From positions 5,153,700-5,217,699 of the forward strand of contig CAJINV010000003.1 of NCBI GenBank assembly GCA_905178155.1: 64,000 nucleotides of DNA. Reading direction: 5' to 3'. The notes beneath the pieces are model-generated. The model made no database searches, was not told the DNA's origin, and saw only the letters and a list, made by a program, of their open reading frames with translations. The translations under genes and the position numbers were made by a program. This DNA comes from Amoebophrya sp. A120. Taxonomy: Eukaryota; Sar; Dinophyceae; Syndiniales; Amoebophryaceae. Of the stretch, positions 1 through 12,558 are shown one piece after another (within the stretch, counting starts at the first letter, position 1; each line of letters opens with the position of its first letter).

Positions 1-44
1 AGGGAGAGGGTACTCATTCTGATTTTCTTGTTCTCTGTGCGTAG

Positions 45-454
45 GACAAGGATGGGCCGCGTGAAGTTGTTGATGAACTTAGGAGATTTGAAGTTGGATG
101 TTGACGTCGTGGGGTTCTACTTTCCTCGAACAAGCGATTGACTCGATAGAGAAGAACGTTGCTGCATTTTTCCGAAGGCATATCGTTGTAAGTACTATGA
201 GCTGTTGAACCCAATATACAGCGACGGAGGGACAGCTGTTCGAGGCCTTTAAGCTGGCCACCATGGTGTATGTTTACGCCGAACACGTCGGGCCGAGAGT
301 CGCCGAGACCATGTTGAAGTTTGTCCTGATCATGACCCCGTTGGCGCCGGTTGCGGGCGTCGCGCAATGGATGTTTGAAGCGGTGGCCGAGCCTTTCATC
401 GTGGAGTACGGGCGGAGGAATGCCCAGATCTTTGCGGAAACCGGCTCAGTGTGA
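45..454 (+). CDS. C-terminal part of an unrecognised gene (5' end outside window)
   Basis: The last exon runs from about 222 to the TGA at 452-454. It starts after a 3' splice site (ATATACAG, ending 221) and encodes about 77 residues ending AETGSV. The peptide is helical and hydrophobic in its middle (MLKFVLIMTPLAPVAGVAQ), so it may touch a membrane, but I recognise no family. A short upstream exon at 45-60 (after GTAG at 41-44) joins in frame through an intron starting GTGAAG at 61. A longer exon ending near 92 would also keep the frame, but only with a non-consensus splice. The start and most of the protein lie before the window. The final exon is more secure than anything upstream of it. 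Confidence 0.4.
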
Positions 455-1304
455 GGCGGTTTCGTGGAACTTGATTCGGTTGTTTTAGACTTTTTCAACA
501 AGCAAGAAAGCTACCATCAATCGGCTCTCTGGTCCTTCGATTAGTTGCTTTTGATTCGTAGTTTTCATTTTCTATCACTGGGTTCTTTGAGGCACGACGC
601 TCGAACTTTTTCCCCGGAGGTAAGGGGCATGCAGGTGTAAACGAATGAAACAAAGAACCAATTTTATCGCACGAGATTCACAGAGATTGAGGTCGGGAGG
701 ACCCGACGCAACCCATTTTAGGACATGTTTGTCGCACTCGATGATCTCGACAAACTACATGCTGCCTTGTACGATAGTGCGACAGATAGACGGAAGAAAT
801 GGACGCCTCTCCAAGAGAGGAAGACTGGTCCTCTTCAGTGATACAGACACCAGACATCGTTTCACGGAAATCAATGCTCAGCAAACAGCATCGCGAACCA
901 ACTACTCACAAGGGAGACAAAGTAAGACGGTCTGCGTTTTTTTGTCGTAGGACCGGTTGCGGCACTCGCTTCTGTGTTGTTCGTCTGAAGCGTGGATCCG
1001 AGACCATTCCGCATGATTTGTGTTGAATTGTCTTCGGTCATCGAAGGACGCTGGTTTTATCGCGGTATATTCGGGACGGACTGGAGAATGATGTTCAACG
1101 ATCTCGTGGCATGGGGAAGGACGTGCAAAAGATGACCACTCCTCAGCAACAGAGAGAAATTTTTTTAAGAATTTTACAAGAACCGGAGAAAGAAAGGCAC
1201 TTCATGTTCATTGGGATAAGGCTCGCCGATAACTACACCTTCGAGACGACCGCGACAGGTTGTATCCCAAGGAAATGTAGTAAGTAAGCGTGGCGAAGCC
1301 AGTT
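455..1304. other. intergenic, no gene seen
   Basis: No open frame here has family resemblance, recognisable splice context or a credible start. The short frames on both strands look like chance. I see no RNA gene or introner copy. It presumably holds the 3' UTR of the first gene and the promoter of the WD40 gene. Confidence 0.5.
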
Positions 1305-2411
1305 ATGGGTTGCGCGAATCGAAAGGCCGAGAAGCACTACGCTTATGATGGGGTCCACCCCCCGGGCGTGGGTAGGAGCAAAGCCGATGCGAGGAAGGAT
1401 GATCCGGCCGACCAAAAAACTCAGTGGGCTCGCATTAGGGAAAGGGCGGCGGCCCGGACGAACTTGGAGGAAACGCATAAGAATGAAACACCGGGCGGCT
1501 CTGGAAGCGCCACAAAGGGAGCACGCGCTGCGGCAGCAGCCAGCCGTGAAACTCTCTACAGACTCCCGAGCTGTCCGCGTGCAGAGGACATTTTGACTCA
1601 CGTGTGTTGGGTGGATGGCGATTCGTTCGTAACCGCCGGCATCAACGGGGGCTGCTACCTGTACAACTTGGAGACCAGAAAGGAACGGAATTTCCAGGCT
1701 GCTATAAACAGAGCCTGCACAAAAGTGTACCCCTTATCATGTCCCGACGCGGGAGGGGCGAGAACCGTCGGCCCGGACTCGTCGGGCAGCGACGTGGACC
1801 GGCTTCTAACATGTGGCGCAGACGGATGTGTGAAGCTCTGGGATTTAGGAAAGCTTCGGCCCACCACATTGACACAGCACCGGATGACAGTCAATGATGC
1901 TGCCGTAAGAGGCCGCGGCGGGGGGCAGAATTGGAAGGTGCTCTCGGGAAGCCGCGATGCTGTTCTGAATCTGTCGGACGTTGCGACGCAACAGGTGCTC
2001 CACACCAAAAAGGTCCTACGCAACGTCATCACGCGGGTGCTGTACGTGCCGGAGCAGGATGTGTTCGTGCAGCTCTCCGAAGATCTTCAGCTTCGCGTTT
2101 GGAGTCCTGCGCTAGAGCTGTTGCACAGTGTGCACGCGGGACCCAACCAGTTTGTGTCTGGCGCGGCCGTTGGCGCGGAAGTAGTCTGCGGATCAAAGGG
2201 CTTTTCGTCAGAGACCGTCGAGCTCCTAGTTTTTGATCTGCGAACCATGAGCATCAGGAAGCGAGTTGCGGGCGTCGCGACGCAGAATGTGGATTGCGTA
2301 GACGTGGTGAGAGGTGGTTCAACAGCGGAGGATGTGGGAGCCGCTCCGGCCTACCAAATTGTAGCAGGATCCAAAGATGGTACGGTACTATTAATTAGGC
2401 ACGGACCGTAA
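1305..2411 (+). CDS. WD40-repeat protein, intronless, possible N-myristoylation
   Basis: A single exon of 368 codons from ATG 1305 to TAA 2409-2411. The frame is open upstream to a GTG at 1290, but 1305 is the first ATG and gives the N-terminus MGCANRKAEKHY. Gly2 followed by Cys3 suggests myristoylation plus palmitoylation, although residue 6 is Arg rather than the usual Ser/Thr. From about residue 90 there are WD40-like blades: LTHVCWVDGDSFVTAG, then DRLLTCGADGCVKLWDLGK with the WD signature, then KVLSGSRDAVLNLSD, and a last blade near the end (QIVAGSKDGTVLLI). Family knowledge says such propellers are protein-interaction scaffolds; nothing here fixes the partner. WDR31-like proteins are one possible relative, but this is weak. 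It is one of the few intronless genes in the window. Confidence 0.75.
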   Translation: MGCANRKAEKHYAYDGVHPPGVGRSKADARKDDPADQKTQWARIRERAAARTNLEETHKNETPGGSGSATKGARAAAAASRETLYRLPSCPRAEDILTHVCWVDGDSFVTAGINGGCYLYNLETRKERNFQAAINRACTKVYPLSCPDAGGARTVGPDSSGSDVDRLLTCGADGCVKLWDLGKLRPTTLTQHRMTVNDAAVRGRGGGQNWKVLSGSRDAVLNLSDVATQQVLHTKKVLRNVITRVLYVPEQDVFVQLSEDLQLRVWSPALELLHSVHAGPNQFVSGAAVGAEVVCGSKGFSSETVELLVFDLRTMSIRKRVAGVATQNVDCVDVVRGGSTAEDVGAAPAYQIVAGSKDGTVLLIRHGP

Positions 2412-3363
2412 TACACCGAATGATTTAGATGAAAAATAAAATTGTGACGAATCATGTTGCTCATTACTGTGGCTTTTCCCCCACTTTGCTATTGCTCTAG
2501 TTCATTTAGAGGCACTCGGTCTCCATAGACGGCGTCTGCCGGAATAAAGCAATGCCAGAATATGAAAAAACAAAAAAACAGGTACTCTAAAGGTGTTTGA
2601 CGATAATCTGAAGTGCGTCAGCACCCTGCGAATAGACCAACCTTCGCCGATAACGTCGTGCTCCGTACGTGGAGGGCTTTGTTTGGCAACGAGCTTCGGC
2701 CCCAGAATATCTTGCTACGATTTAAAAAACAGTGTCGCAGTCGCCGAATCTCCGATTTTGGCATGAACCGGAAAGGAATGCAATCTCTGGGCGCAGATAA
2801 GACAACTTTAAAGCGCAATTGGTGAGGCGCGCTTTGGCGTGCGCGGAGCCGCAACACGCAAATGCTGCCTGCCTTTCGGTTGAGAAAATAAAGAGGACTA
2901 GAATGCTGAATCAATGATCACATCGTGCGTTAGAAAGCTCTATTTTCTTGGTACTTCAACCTCAGAGGATCTATTTAAATTTCGATGTCTAGTAAATGTT
3001 GACTCAGATCGGTACAGATGCCAAATGAACACAGTGCTAAAGTAGCAGATCTGAGAAAACCCAAGAAAGAGTTCGAGTCGTGAAAAAGAAGAACAATTTT
3101 CTTGATCAATCTAAAATGCACTCCGATCACTGAAAATGCCTCTGGATCTAATGTTCCCGCTTTTATGTTGAGATCGAAGAATGTGGATCTATCGCAAAGT
3201 GGTCACTGTTCGGAGAAGAGGACATCGATACCGAAGAAACTAGATTTAGCTTTTGGTAAGAAGTACAAAGTACCGCTTTTCTTGCTGCCAAAAATCTAAA
3301 TTTTTTGAAACACTGCAACAGGGAAAGGAGTGAATTTAGTTCATTTCGCATACAACGGAAAAG
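2412..3363. other. intergenic, no gene seen
   Basis: AT-richer sequence between the WD40 gene and RPS18. AATAAA-like hexamers occur around 2435 and 2543. The short frames on either strand show no family similarity. No RNA gene was recognised. Confidence 0.5.
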
Positions 3364-4286
3364 ATGCCGGCCGTCCAGTTTCAGTCGCAGAACTTTCAGC
3401 ACATCTTGCGTATGTGCAACACCAACGTTGATGGGCGCCAGAAGGTCATGTACGCCCTGACCTCGATCAAAGGTACGATTTTCTTTTTCTTTTTGTAACT
3501 CTAAATTGGACTACCTAACCTTGAAATCAGTCTTCAAATCACCGATGCTGTACGGCTTCGTTTAAAAAGTCTATTGGAAACATCAACAAATGAATCAATA
3601 AAGGTATTGGTCGTCGCATGGCAAACCTGATCTGCAAGAAGTGTGACATTGACCTGAACAAGCGTGCCGGAGAGCTGACTACTGATGACGTCAACAAGAT
3701 CGTCGCGGTTATGACCTCTCCCCTGCAGTTCAAGGTCCCGGCCTGGTTTTTGAACAGACGCAAGGACTTCAAGGACGGAAAGTCCGTCCACAACAGTACC
3801 AACAACTTGGATGGTGCTTTGCGCATGGACTTGGAACGCATGAAGCGCTGCCGTCACCACCGCGGTCTGCGTCACTTCTGGGGTCTGAAGGTACAAATAC
3901 AGAGAGCAATTCTGTTTTCATGGTTATTGTTCATCGTGGTCGTGCATCTTGTTCTTGTCTACTCATTTCTAAATTTTCGTAAAAGCCCCCGCATGCGTAG
4001 TCGAGAACGTAGCACGGATTCTCGACCACTCTATTTGTTTGTTTGGACGTCAAGTGTTGACTGCGGTCAGAGAGCGAGTTTAGTGGAAAGTTCCCTACTT
4101 GTTGCTGCGGACACTTTTGCTTGACGCACCACCCCCAGTAACATGATCTATCCCTCACTAAAACTTCAACTACAGGTGCGTGGTCAGCACACCAAGACTA
4201 CCGGTCGTGGCCGCTGGTTGATGATGATGGCCAAGAACAACAAGGGTGGCGGCGGTGGCGCCCCGATGGGAAAGGGCAAGAAGTAA
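3364..4286 (+). CDS. RPS18: 40S ribosomal protein S18 (uS13)
   Basis: Three exons, 3364-3472, 3604-3890 and 4176-4286, give 168 residues. Both introns are GT-AG (GTACGA..AAG and GTACAA..CAG), in phases 1 and 0. The protein starts [16 protein letters not shown] and carries the uS13 core: the [21 protein letters not shown] helix region, [20 protein letters not shown], and the C-terminal [20 protein letters not shown] that contacts 18S rRNA and the P-site tRNA in the small subunit head. Human RPS18 has 152 residues; the extra length is a Gly/Lys/Met-rich tail ([15 protein letters not shown]), a modest lineage-specific extension. The identification is essentially certain, and the gene is a useful phylogenetic marker for the organism. 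Confidence 0.97.
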
Positions 4287-5220
4287 GCGCTGCTTCGCGT
4301 CAACCTGGACCAGTGGAGCTGACTTCCTACGTCATCATCTTCATGATTGTCTTTTGTGGAGAAAAGCAAGAAAGATCTCGATTGTCTGTGACAGTGTGAT
4401 CGCTTGAAACTGCTCGCAAGAACCGGCACTTGAATGACTTTTCCGTGAAACAACGAGTGAGAGCGCGCACGCCACTGCGCCAATGGGCTACTACAAGTCC
4501 CGTGCAGTTTTTAGAATGTGTTCTGTGTTTCTCTGTCTGTGGCTTTACGGTCGGACCTCGTGGGCGGATGAAGCTCACGGTCGAATTTCGGGATTCGCCG
4601 TAGCGACGAATGTTGCAAATTTCGTCTGGCTTCCGACCTACGACTTCATACTTTACTAGCATTCCATTCCTGCTGTCGGGCCATGATGCTCAGTCGAAGA
4701 TGTGAGCGAATATCTGGAAGTTTCACATGAAGCGCTGCTTTCACATGTCGTGCCTCGTTGAAACTTCTGCGTCGTAAAAGTTTCTTTCCGCACCTGTTGC
4801 GTGAATCATAATGTTTACACATCTAGTATCAGTTTTTAGTTTTGTACCACACACGCAACCTACGATGTACCATATTACTCGGTGTCGAGATTCCTGCTTT
4901 TGTGGCTAGGCAAGTAGAGGAAGACGCTACTCGAAGGACTGCAACTGCTACTGTTCGATGCCATGTCGGGCTCGGCCTCATCCTGTCACTTCCATTCCGA
5001 TGGTTGCATGCGGATGCTGCTGCGCGGAGTAAACTCTCGCTCGGATGTGCTGCTGATTGCACGCAACGTCTCGGCTGGTCAGACGCTTTGAAAGCGCGCC
5101 CCGCAGGTTGTGGACCCGTCATGCCTTCAGAATTTTCATCAGCGCTGACTTCACCAAGTGCATACCGTTGAAGCAGCACGCCAAGCGTTGTGTGCACCGC
5201 AGCGGGCGGCGACTCCGATC
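4287..5220. other. intergenic, no gene seen
   Basis: It contains a 109-codon open frame at 4842-5171 with no recognisable family and no supporting splice structure. The open frame preceding the kinase ATG (5158-5220) begins with GTG and has no similarity to the kinase family, so it is treated as leader. Confidence 0.45.
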
Positions 5221-8200
5221 ATGAACAACTATCACTTGTACGAGGAGATCGGAAGTGGGAAGTTCAGCGTCGTGTACAAGGGGCGAAAACGCCATACAAT
5301 TCACTACGTGGCCATCAAATCCGTGGAAAAATGCCGTCGTGCCAAGGTGATGACCGAGGTGAACATGCTCTCGCGGCTGCAAACGCACCCGAACGTGCTG
5401 GAGTTCTACTTTTGGAACGAAACCCGCAACCACTTGTGGGTGATCAACGAATACTGCTGCGGGGGAGACTTGATGCGTCTCCTGAAGCAAGACCAAAAAC
5501 TGGACGAGGAGCAGAGCCTGCGGTTTGCGCACGACATCTGCGAAGGGCTCTTCTTCGTGCACTCCCGAGGTATCATCTACACGGACCTGAAGCCGTCCAA
5601 CGTGCTGTTCGACGAGACCGGACGACTAAAACTGTCCGACTTTGGCATGTCAATCTTGCTGCAGGATCTTAACAAGGTAGCAATCCTTTTTGAAGAGCAT
5701 TCTTTTTGCGACAGGATTTTTGCTTTGGTGTCCCCGGTCGCTATGGATGTAAGGTCGTCAACAACTCGCTTTGCCGTTCGAAAAATACTCACTTTCCGAT
5801 TGGTACGCAACATGAATACCCGTAATTTCCCGACTTTGCAGCAACAAGAGGATGGAACGCCCGTCCCGCGGCGGGGGACACCGTATTACATGGCACCAGA
5901 ACTTTTCCTCGAGGACGGTATCCACAGCTTCTCCTCCGACCTGTGGTCTCTGGGGATTGTGTTTCACGAGTTCGTGACAGGAAAACCGCCGTTCCAGCCC
6001 GCGAGCTTCAAGGAGCTTCACAACATGATCCTAGAGAGGCCACCACCGCCACTCGTTGGGTTGACGTCAAAGGACTACGAGGACCTCGTGCACAGCCTGC
6101 TGGCGAAGCACCCGGGACAGCGTGCGGACTGGAACGTCGTCCATGAGCACCCAGTCTGGGGTACCGAGCGGCTTCCGAGTCAGGGTACCAGGAATGATGC
6201 TGTAGAGGTGCTGATTAATTTGATCTACGTTCAAGAACACAATCGTGTCTACGGGCGCACATACTTGTTTTTTTTTCGAACGTTGGTAAAAATTTCGCTA
6301 TTTTTAAAACAACCTCCGCTTCATCACCGAACGAAGCCGAGTTCGAAACTCCACTACCAATCTTCGGAAATTTTCGCTGTCTCGCGCTCACCAGGTCGGG
6401 TGAACTCACTTCCGCCGCAGACGCACTTCGAGCGGTGGAAACGACGGGACAAGGTTGCGAGCAGCGGTGCAGGGGGTTCCGGCGCAGTGATCGTCAGCAC
6501 CAGCACGAGCCAGTCTGCCTTCTCCGAGCAGGGTCGGGGTAGCGCGAGTGCTCGCACCGTGAACACGAGCACAAGTAGTGCGAATTCGACCTCCGCGTCA
6601 GACTCGCGCCAAACGGCTGGCAATGCAACCTCCAGTGCGGGAACTTCTAACGGAGATGCTGGCTCCACGGCCAACGCAAAGCGTGGGGGCAGCGCTGCGG
6701 GAATACCCACTGTAGAGGCTGGCGCACCGAAGGGCAAAGAAGGTCAGACTGATGCCGGAGCAGCGACGGATAGTAGTATCCATACCAGCAACGCGAGCAC
6801 GCAGGCGTCAAAGCGCCTGGATCCATTGCGCTTGTCTGCAATAGCGCAGAAAAACCTGATACAAGAAAACCTCATTCAGGAAGAACCGTGGAATCCACAG
6901 GATTTGCAGCTCAAGGGATTCGACCAAGAGCTCAATTTCAGCGAAGATCAGCCACCTCCCCCGCCACCGGCTACTAGCGAGGGGCCGAGAGGCGGTCCGC
7001 TTATGGCCACGCGACTGGCGAGCGACAGCCGAAAACCAATGGCTTCGCCAACACAAGTCTGTCGGGCAACAGCTGGGTATGATTTGATGCGACAGCTGTA
7101 TGATTTCTAGGTGCAAAAACATCAGCAGTGTGTGTATGACGAACTCTTTTGTGCATGCAGTGTCTACTTCGTCTTCTCGTGTGACTTTTTCGTAGCATGA
7201 TGAACAAACATCCCGGCAGTTCATTTTTGTACAGACACTACATGTTGTTGATATTTCGCTCGAAAAATCAACCACGACAAATTATGACAGGGTTCCTCCT
7301 CCGTCAGAGATAGCCAGAAGCCCTCCGAATGAGCCGCGTGGAAGGAAACTACAGCGCAGTGCTACGGCACACGCGGAGGGCTCTGCGTACGAAAGCAGCT
7401 CGTCAAAAGACACGAAGGCGACCACGGACGCAGAGGCGAGCAACAGGGAAGCCGCGCGGGTTGAGCGTGCGACCCCATCGCAGTCGAGCACTGCGACGAC
7501 GGCTGGCCGCCCGGGAGCGAAAATACAGCAAGGGGCAGCTTCAACGGCCCAAGGTGGCGGAGCTGCAAGTAGTGCTGCCCACAGTCCAGCCCTCGCTGCG
7601 GACGGGGGCGCAGCGGGCAAGGAGGGATCTCGGGGAGGTGCCGCTGGAGCAACTTCCTCGGGCACCGGAACAACGCAAGGCTCGAGCACGGGCACCACGC
7701 CAACGCTGTTCGCAACAACGACTGCGTCGAGCTCCCCCACCACGCCAACCCCTGTGACAAAGCCAGCAGTGGTGGCCACGACGCTGAGTCCGCAGCAGGG
7801 TGCGGTGGGCTACGCTAACGCCACTCCAGTGGTGAGTTCCGAGTTGCTGCAGAAGTGCCGCTCGCTCCTGAGCCACGTGGAAACCAGCGTGAGGCCCATC
7901 AGCAACAATCCCGCGATCGAGAAAATCACGTCGCCGCACCTCTCGCAGCCCGAGCTGCTACCGTTTCGCCCGCTGGCGCTCGAGGACGTTTTCGTGTGCA
8001 GTAATCAGGAGCTGGAAAGCTTTCTGACCAAGGTCTACAAATGCATCGCGCAGGGCACCATCGAGACGAAGATCATGACGCTGATCTACCTGGAAAACCT
8101 GTGCGGACACATGCAGGTTGCGGACCTCGTCGTCAACTCGAGTCTGCTCAAGCTGGTGCTGAAAATGGTTCGCGTACGCTCAACCGAACTTCGCGTGCGT

Positions 8201-11200
8201 CTGTGGACGCTTATCGGGCAGCTGCTCCGGCACGCCACTTTTCTGGAGCCCAACATTGCCGACCTCGGCATCTTTGAAGCACTCACCGACGCCGTCGTCC
8301 GCCACGAAGATCGGACGGTGCAGCGCAAAGCCGCTGCTGCACTCGGGGAGCTTCTCTTCTATGTCGCCACGCAGCCAAAGCCAGAACGTAAATATCCTTG
8401 TCCCACCCAAGGAGTTTGATTCTTATTTCCAGAGTTTTTGATCATGCGGAGGAGAAGGAGTGTCACAGTGCATCTTGGCTCCGGATTCTGTGGTTGCCGA
8501 TATTATTCAACCACGGCAGCATTAACCGCTGCGTGTAGAGTTTAGATTGTCTCAGCTTATACCCTTGAGACGTGATCATTCCGTCGTGATGTATGAGAAG
8601 CACAATCGATTTTTAACAGCGGGAGCAGCGGCCTGGAAGGTGCCTCAAGCGACGCTGGACGGGGTGACGAAAGCGATTTTGCAGCGTGACGACGAAATCG
8701 TTGCCCACTACTCTATCAAGACGCTCGAGAACATCTCGACGCAAAGTCCCGTGGTGGCACAAAAGTGGTTCCTGAACACGCATGGCCCCGTCCTCGCGGA
8801 TGCGCTGCACAAGTACGCGAAAGAAACCAAGAGCGAAGAGAACTTTCGGCTAACCTGCCTCGGTGCGTTGGCCATGGTGGCGCGCATTTCCCCCGGACTG
8901 GCGGTCAAAGCGATGCTAATCCCCTCGCAGAGTAGTAGTAGTAGTGCTTCCTCGCGGTCCTCCTCCCCGTCATCTGGCACGACCACGGGGGTCTCCGGAC
9001 AGCAACAGGCAGGTGGTTCCTCCTCCTCCACCAGTGCGGCCAACAATGCGAACCGGAACAGCGCACGGTACGACTTCTCTACCATCCTCCTCGGGCTCAA
9101 CGGGACGCTGGCGCCCAAGGGCAATCCATCAAGTTTTCACCTGCTGTTCGCGGTGCTGCTGCAGAAGGACAACCTGCTGCTAAAAGCGCAGCGGCAGGAC
9201 CTCGAGCAGATCACATTGCACCTGCTGCAGCTGACGGCGCAGACGCGCGGGCACACGGTATTTCGCGGGAAGAGCATGCTGTTGCTCGTTCTTCTCGCCT
9301 TTGTCGACGTGCATTTTCTTCTGCTCGCGTTTGAAAACCAGTTCGCCTCGCACATCGAGAAAACCTGTGCCCGCGAGCTGGTTTCGAAAGACAACGGGAA
9401 GGAGACCGGGAGCGGCCCGACCAAGGATCGCTACGTGTCGCAATGCCTGCAGATGACTTCCGTCGTGCTCATATCCTGAGTAAAAACGTACCCACACCAG
9501 AGTTGTAATGCAAATCTGCATGCTGAAAATGTTTCTCATGCGGAGCCTCATGAGAAGCTGTTTCTAGTCGTGTTTTGCAATTTGTCATGCTCCAATCAGC
9601 ATGGTATGCTAGGTCTGTGATGCTGCTGAGCTAGCTCAAACAGCACTACACTATGAATCCAGATTTGTGATGCAAAACAGCCAAAACTTGTGGATTTGTC
9701 TAGCCGATTCCCCATCTTGACTATGGTGTGGGTGCGTTTTTACTCAGGATAGCTCACCAATTTTACCTCCACTTTTCTCGGAAATCTGGCGAACGAGATG
9801 CGGCGCACGGGGTCGGGGCCGCAGCAGTCCAACGGCGTCACGAACACCACGTCCGCGCACTTCGCACGACGACTGCACCTCCCGGTGTACCTGCTCTCCT
9901 GCCCCCCGCTGCGCGCCTGCGTGATGAATGCCAAGGCGCTACCGCACCTAACCATGCTGGTGACGCTGGCGAACACGCCGCAGTGGCGCGCCACCACCGC
10001 GCATCGAGCAACGCTGCTCGTATGCGAAAACATCTCGGCGCAGGTACTACACATTTTTGCGACGACCGTTGAACAGTGCAGTCAATAGATTAAGGTAAAA
10101 AGGACCAGCGTGAGTAGACAACCATTCGAACAGGAAAAGAGTTCATCATCAGAAGTACGGCTTTGTGGTTTCACTCGCAATGGAGCAGCCAGCAGCAACT
10201 GCAGACTTTTCGTGGCATTGACTTACTTTTTATTTTTCTCGGCGGGTAAAAAAATCAGGTGCCAATGCTGTTGGATTGTGTGCAGCCGACGTTGCAGTTT
10301 CTGCATGCAATCGCGTCTCTGCTGTCCGCCGACAGCAACGAGGAGAGCATGTTCCTCGCGCTGCGGTGCTTCGGCGATATCACCGTGGCGCTGCTGAACG
10401 ACGACACGCGACGCAAAAATGAAGAATACCCGGAGCAGCTGCACACGCTGCTGGCGGGAAAGTTTTTCCCGAGGCTCCCCGTCCTTTTGACCTGCGCGGA
10501 CCCAGTGCCAACGGTGGCCATGCGGTTGGTCAGCTGCATCCTTGACGCAGACCAAATCCAGGCACAACCCGAGCGCTTTCGAAGTCTTTCACAAGCGCTG
10601 CGGCCGGTAAAGGAGGGCATTCTCGGGGCGCTCTCCTCGCAAGTTGCCGTGTCTGTGCACGGAGCCAACCTCGCGTCCTCGCTGTTGCGGCTTAACGAAA
10701 TATCCGCGCCGCAATTGTCGGACGTACGATTATTTTCCGCATGCGTTTTCCAAGGAGGCAGGGAGCTGCACCAGCAGAGAGCTCTCTACTTCATATCCTA
10801 GCATTTTAATAATGCTCTTTCGTTCATCCTGATCGAAGAAAGAGAAACACGAACTACACGATAGAAAAATGGATGGCTTTTCATGTCGGCAATATCTTCA
10901 TCAATCATGAACTGAAGGTTTTTACCCGACTTCTGGAGCTTATCTCTTCGCGAGCGGAGGGCTCCACCGCACGATTGGATGTTGCGCACCTGGAGGCGAT
11001 CCTAGGTCTGATCGAGATATGTGCGAGGGATCCTCCACAGGAGCTGGGGTCACTGCTGTGCCCCCTGCTCGCCATTGCATCGCAATACATGCAATCCGCA
11101 CCGGTGCTGGTCGAGCGCCTTATCAAGGTACGGCGTATACTGTGTACTGTTTTCAATCGTGCACATACAAAATCGAAGGGAGCAGGTGCAGGTCCAAATG

Positions 11201-11556
11201 TGTGGTCTACGTACTGGAAATAAGCGATCATACGTGAGTTGTACCCTGGTTCGACGATGACCTGTTGTGTGCGTTTTCCTTTTTTTGGAAGTAGAGCAGG
11301 AACAAAATATTGACGACACTTATCACAGGTTTGCGAGACGTTGACCACAATCATAGGGAAAGGAGGCCAAGTGACCGTCTTCGGGAAAGGCGGTACGGTC
11401 GTGCGAAGTTTGGTAACTTTGGTGGAGCGAACATCGCGTGCTGTACCTATTTCGAAATGGTTCCTCGAGCGCGTGGACGCTGGTGCGCTGTCGGCAGAGG
11501 TTCGGAAGCCTTTGGTTAGAGTTTTGCAGCAATTTGATCAGAGCCGGCCCCGCTGA
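5221..11556 (+). CDS. ULK4: ULK4/RUNKEL (Fused-like) protein kinase with C-terminal ARM/HEAT repeats
   Basis: Exons: 5221-5676, 5842-6184, 6395-7076, 7291-8387, 8620-9471, 9757-10043, 10259-10723, 10843 (or 10918)-11127 and 11329-11556, about 1540-1565 residues. All introns are GT-AG except 9472-9756, which is an introner. The kinase domain (about residues 1-265) follows the ULK4/RUNKEL pattern: NYHLYEEIGSGKFSVVYKGR, VAIK, HLWVINEYCCGGDL, YTDLKPSNVLF, SDFG, RGTPYYMAPELF, SSDLWSLGI, then the family's LPPQ..F segment. The Lys, catalytic Asp, Asn and DFG are all present, whereas human ULK4 has lost several of these. An Ala/Ser/Thr/Gly-rich linker follows (to about residue 680), then helical repeats to the end with a Ser-rich insert encoded near 8930-9060. 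In animals and plants this family acts at microtubules, cilia or cytokinesis; that role is inferred here. The start of exon 8 is the main uncertainty. Confidence 0.9.
9472..9751 (+). mobile_element. introner element, family A (ULK4 gene)
   Basis: 280 bp starting TATCCTGAGTAAAAACG and ending in its inverted copy (CGTTTTTACTCAGGATA). The terminal inverted repeat is about 31 bp with two mismatches. It is flanked by the 5-bp duplication GCTCA (9467-9471 and 9752-9756). Removing the element and one duplication joins CTC-A to CC to give Leu-Thr and restores the open frame (VVLTNFTSTF). The first codons inside the element include an in-frame TGA, so it must be spliced out. Taken here as the reference orientation of family A. 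Confidence 0.93.
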
Positions 11557-12558
11557 GACAAACACTAACTTGTGCCTGTGATATGTAAGTATCACTGCGA
11601 GCAGCGCCGGAGAAGCGGGGGCGACCCTTTATCTTTTCCATAGTTTTCTTTTCCGCATTTTTACTACACACAACAAACTATTTGATCATACTACTAACAT
11701 TCTGAAAATATGCGAAGCATAATTATCGTAATACTTCTAACCGTACAGCGCCAGCGAATTTTTTCATGGGGATTCTTATAATCCCTCTGGCGGAGCGGGA
11801 ACGCTTGCAGTTTTTTGCACTAGCTCAAAAGCAAAAGCCCGTTTTACGAACGCAGGTCGTTCTCGTTTTTATCTCACAAGACAGAGTCGAACGCTTGCTG
11901 CGATCTCCCGGAGCTTCGTAGCAGGTGAAGAAATTTTGGGGCCGCTCAGCTGTTTGCTGACGTGCCATCTAAAGCATCAACATAAGTGTCGTGCACCCTG
12001 GGCTGCACCATCATGGTTCATTGGCCAGAGCAGCTTCGCTGTCGTGCCGCCGCACAGGAACACTCCAAGGGAGGGCGCACCGTACGCGAAAGATCCGTTT
12101 GTACCCGAAAAGGGTGGAATGTAATTTGTAGTTACTTGCGAAAATTCGCCTAATTACGCCTTCGCCCCCACGTTGCGGCGGCGGAAAAAACACACAAAGA
12201 CGGTTTCGGTCTCGCCGAGGTACGTGACGTTGTCCCCCGCTTCGTAACTGTCCCTGTTTAGCTCATACACATCAGTGCAGGTGCCGGCCGTGGCCAGATC
12301 CGCTTGCGTGAAGGAAATGAACCGACGGACAAGCATGAGTCGAGGCTCTTCGGTTTTTGCGATACCGACTCGAGCGATGGAGCGTTTCTATGAACGTGAA
12401 GATGGCAACAACAAGAAAGAATTTGTATTGTCTTTGTGCAAAAGCCGGAACAAAGAACGGGGTAAGAAACCGCTGTAGGGGGGGAGCGTGAAATAAAACT
12501 AAAAGCCAGTACTAGCAAATCAAAACTTGTGGTGTGATCCTTTGCCCATGTTGTAAGC
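11557..12558. other. intergenic, no secure gene
   Basis: No + strand gene was recognised. A 60-codon minus-strand frame at 12154-12336 (starts MLVRRFISFTQADLATAG) has a protein-like composition, but it has no family match, would be the only antisense gene in the window, and is not called. Confidence 0.4.

Noticed and set aside
645-950. 101-residue + strand frame
   Set aside because: Arg/Ser-rich, no recognisable motif, overlaps equally long frames in other registers; likely chance.
12154-12336. 60-residue minus-strand frame with protein-like composition
   Set aside because: No family match, no splice context and opposite to every other gene. It could be revisited with transcript data.
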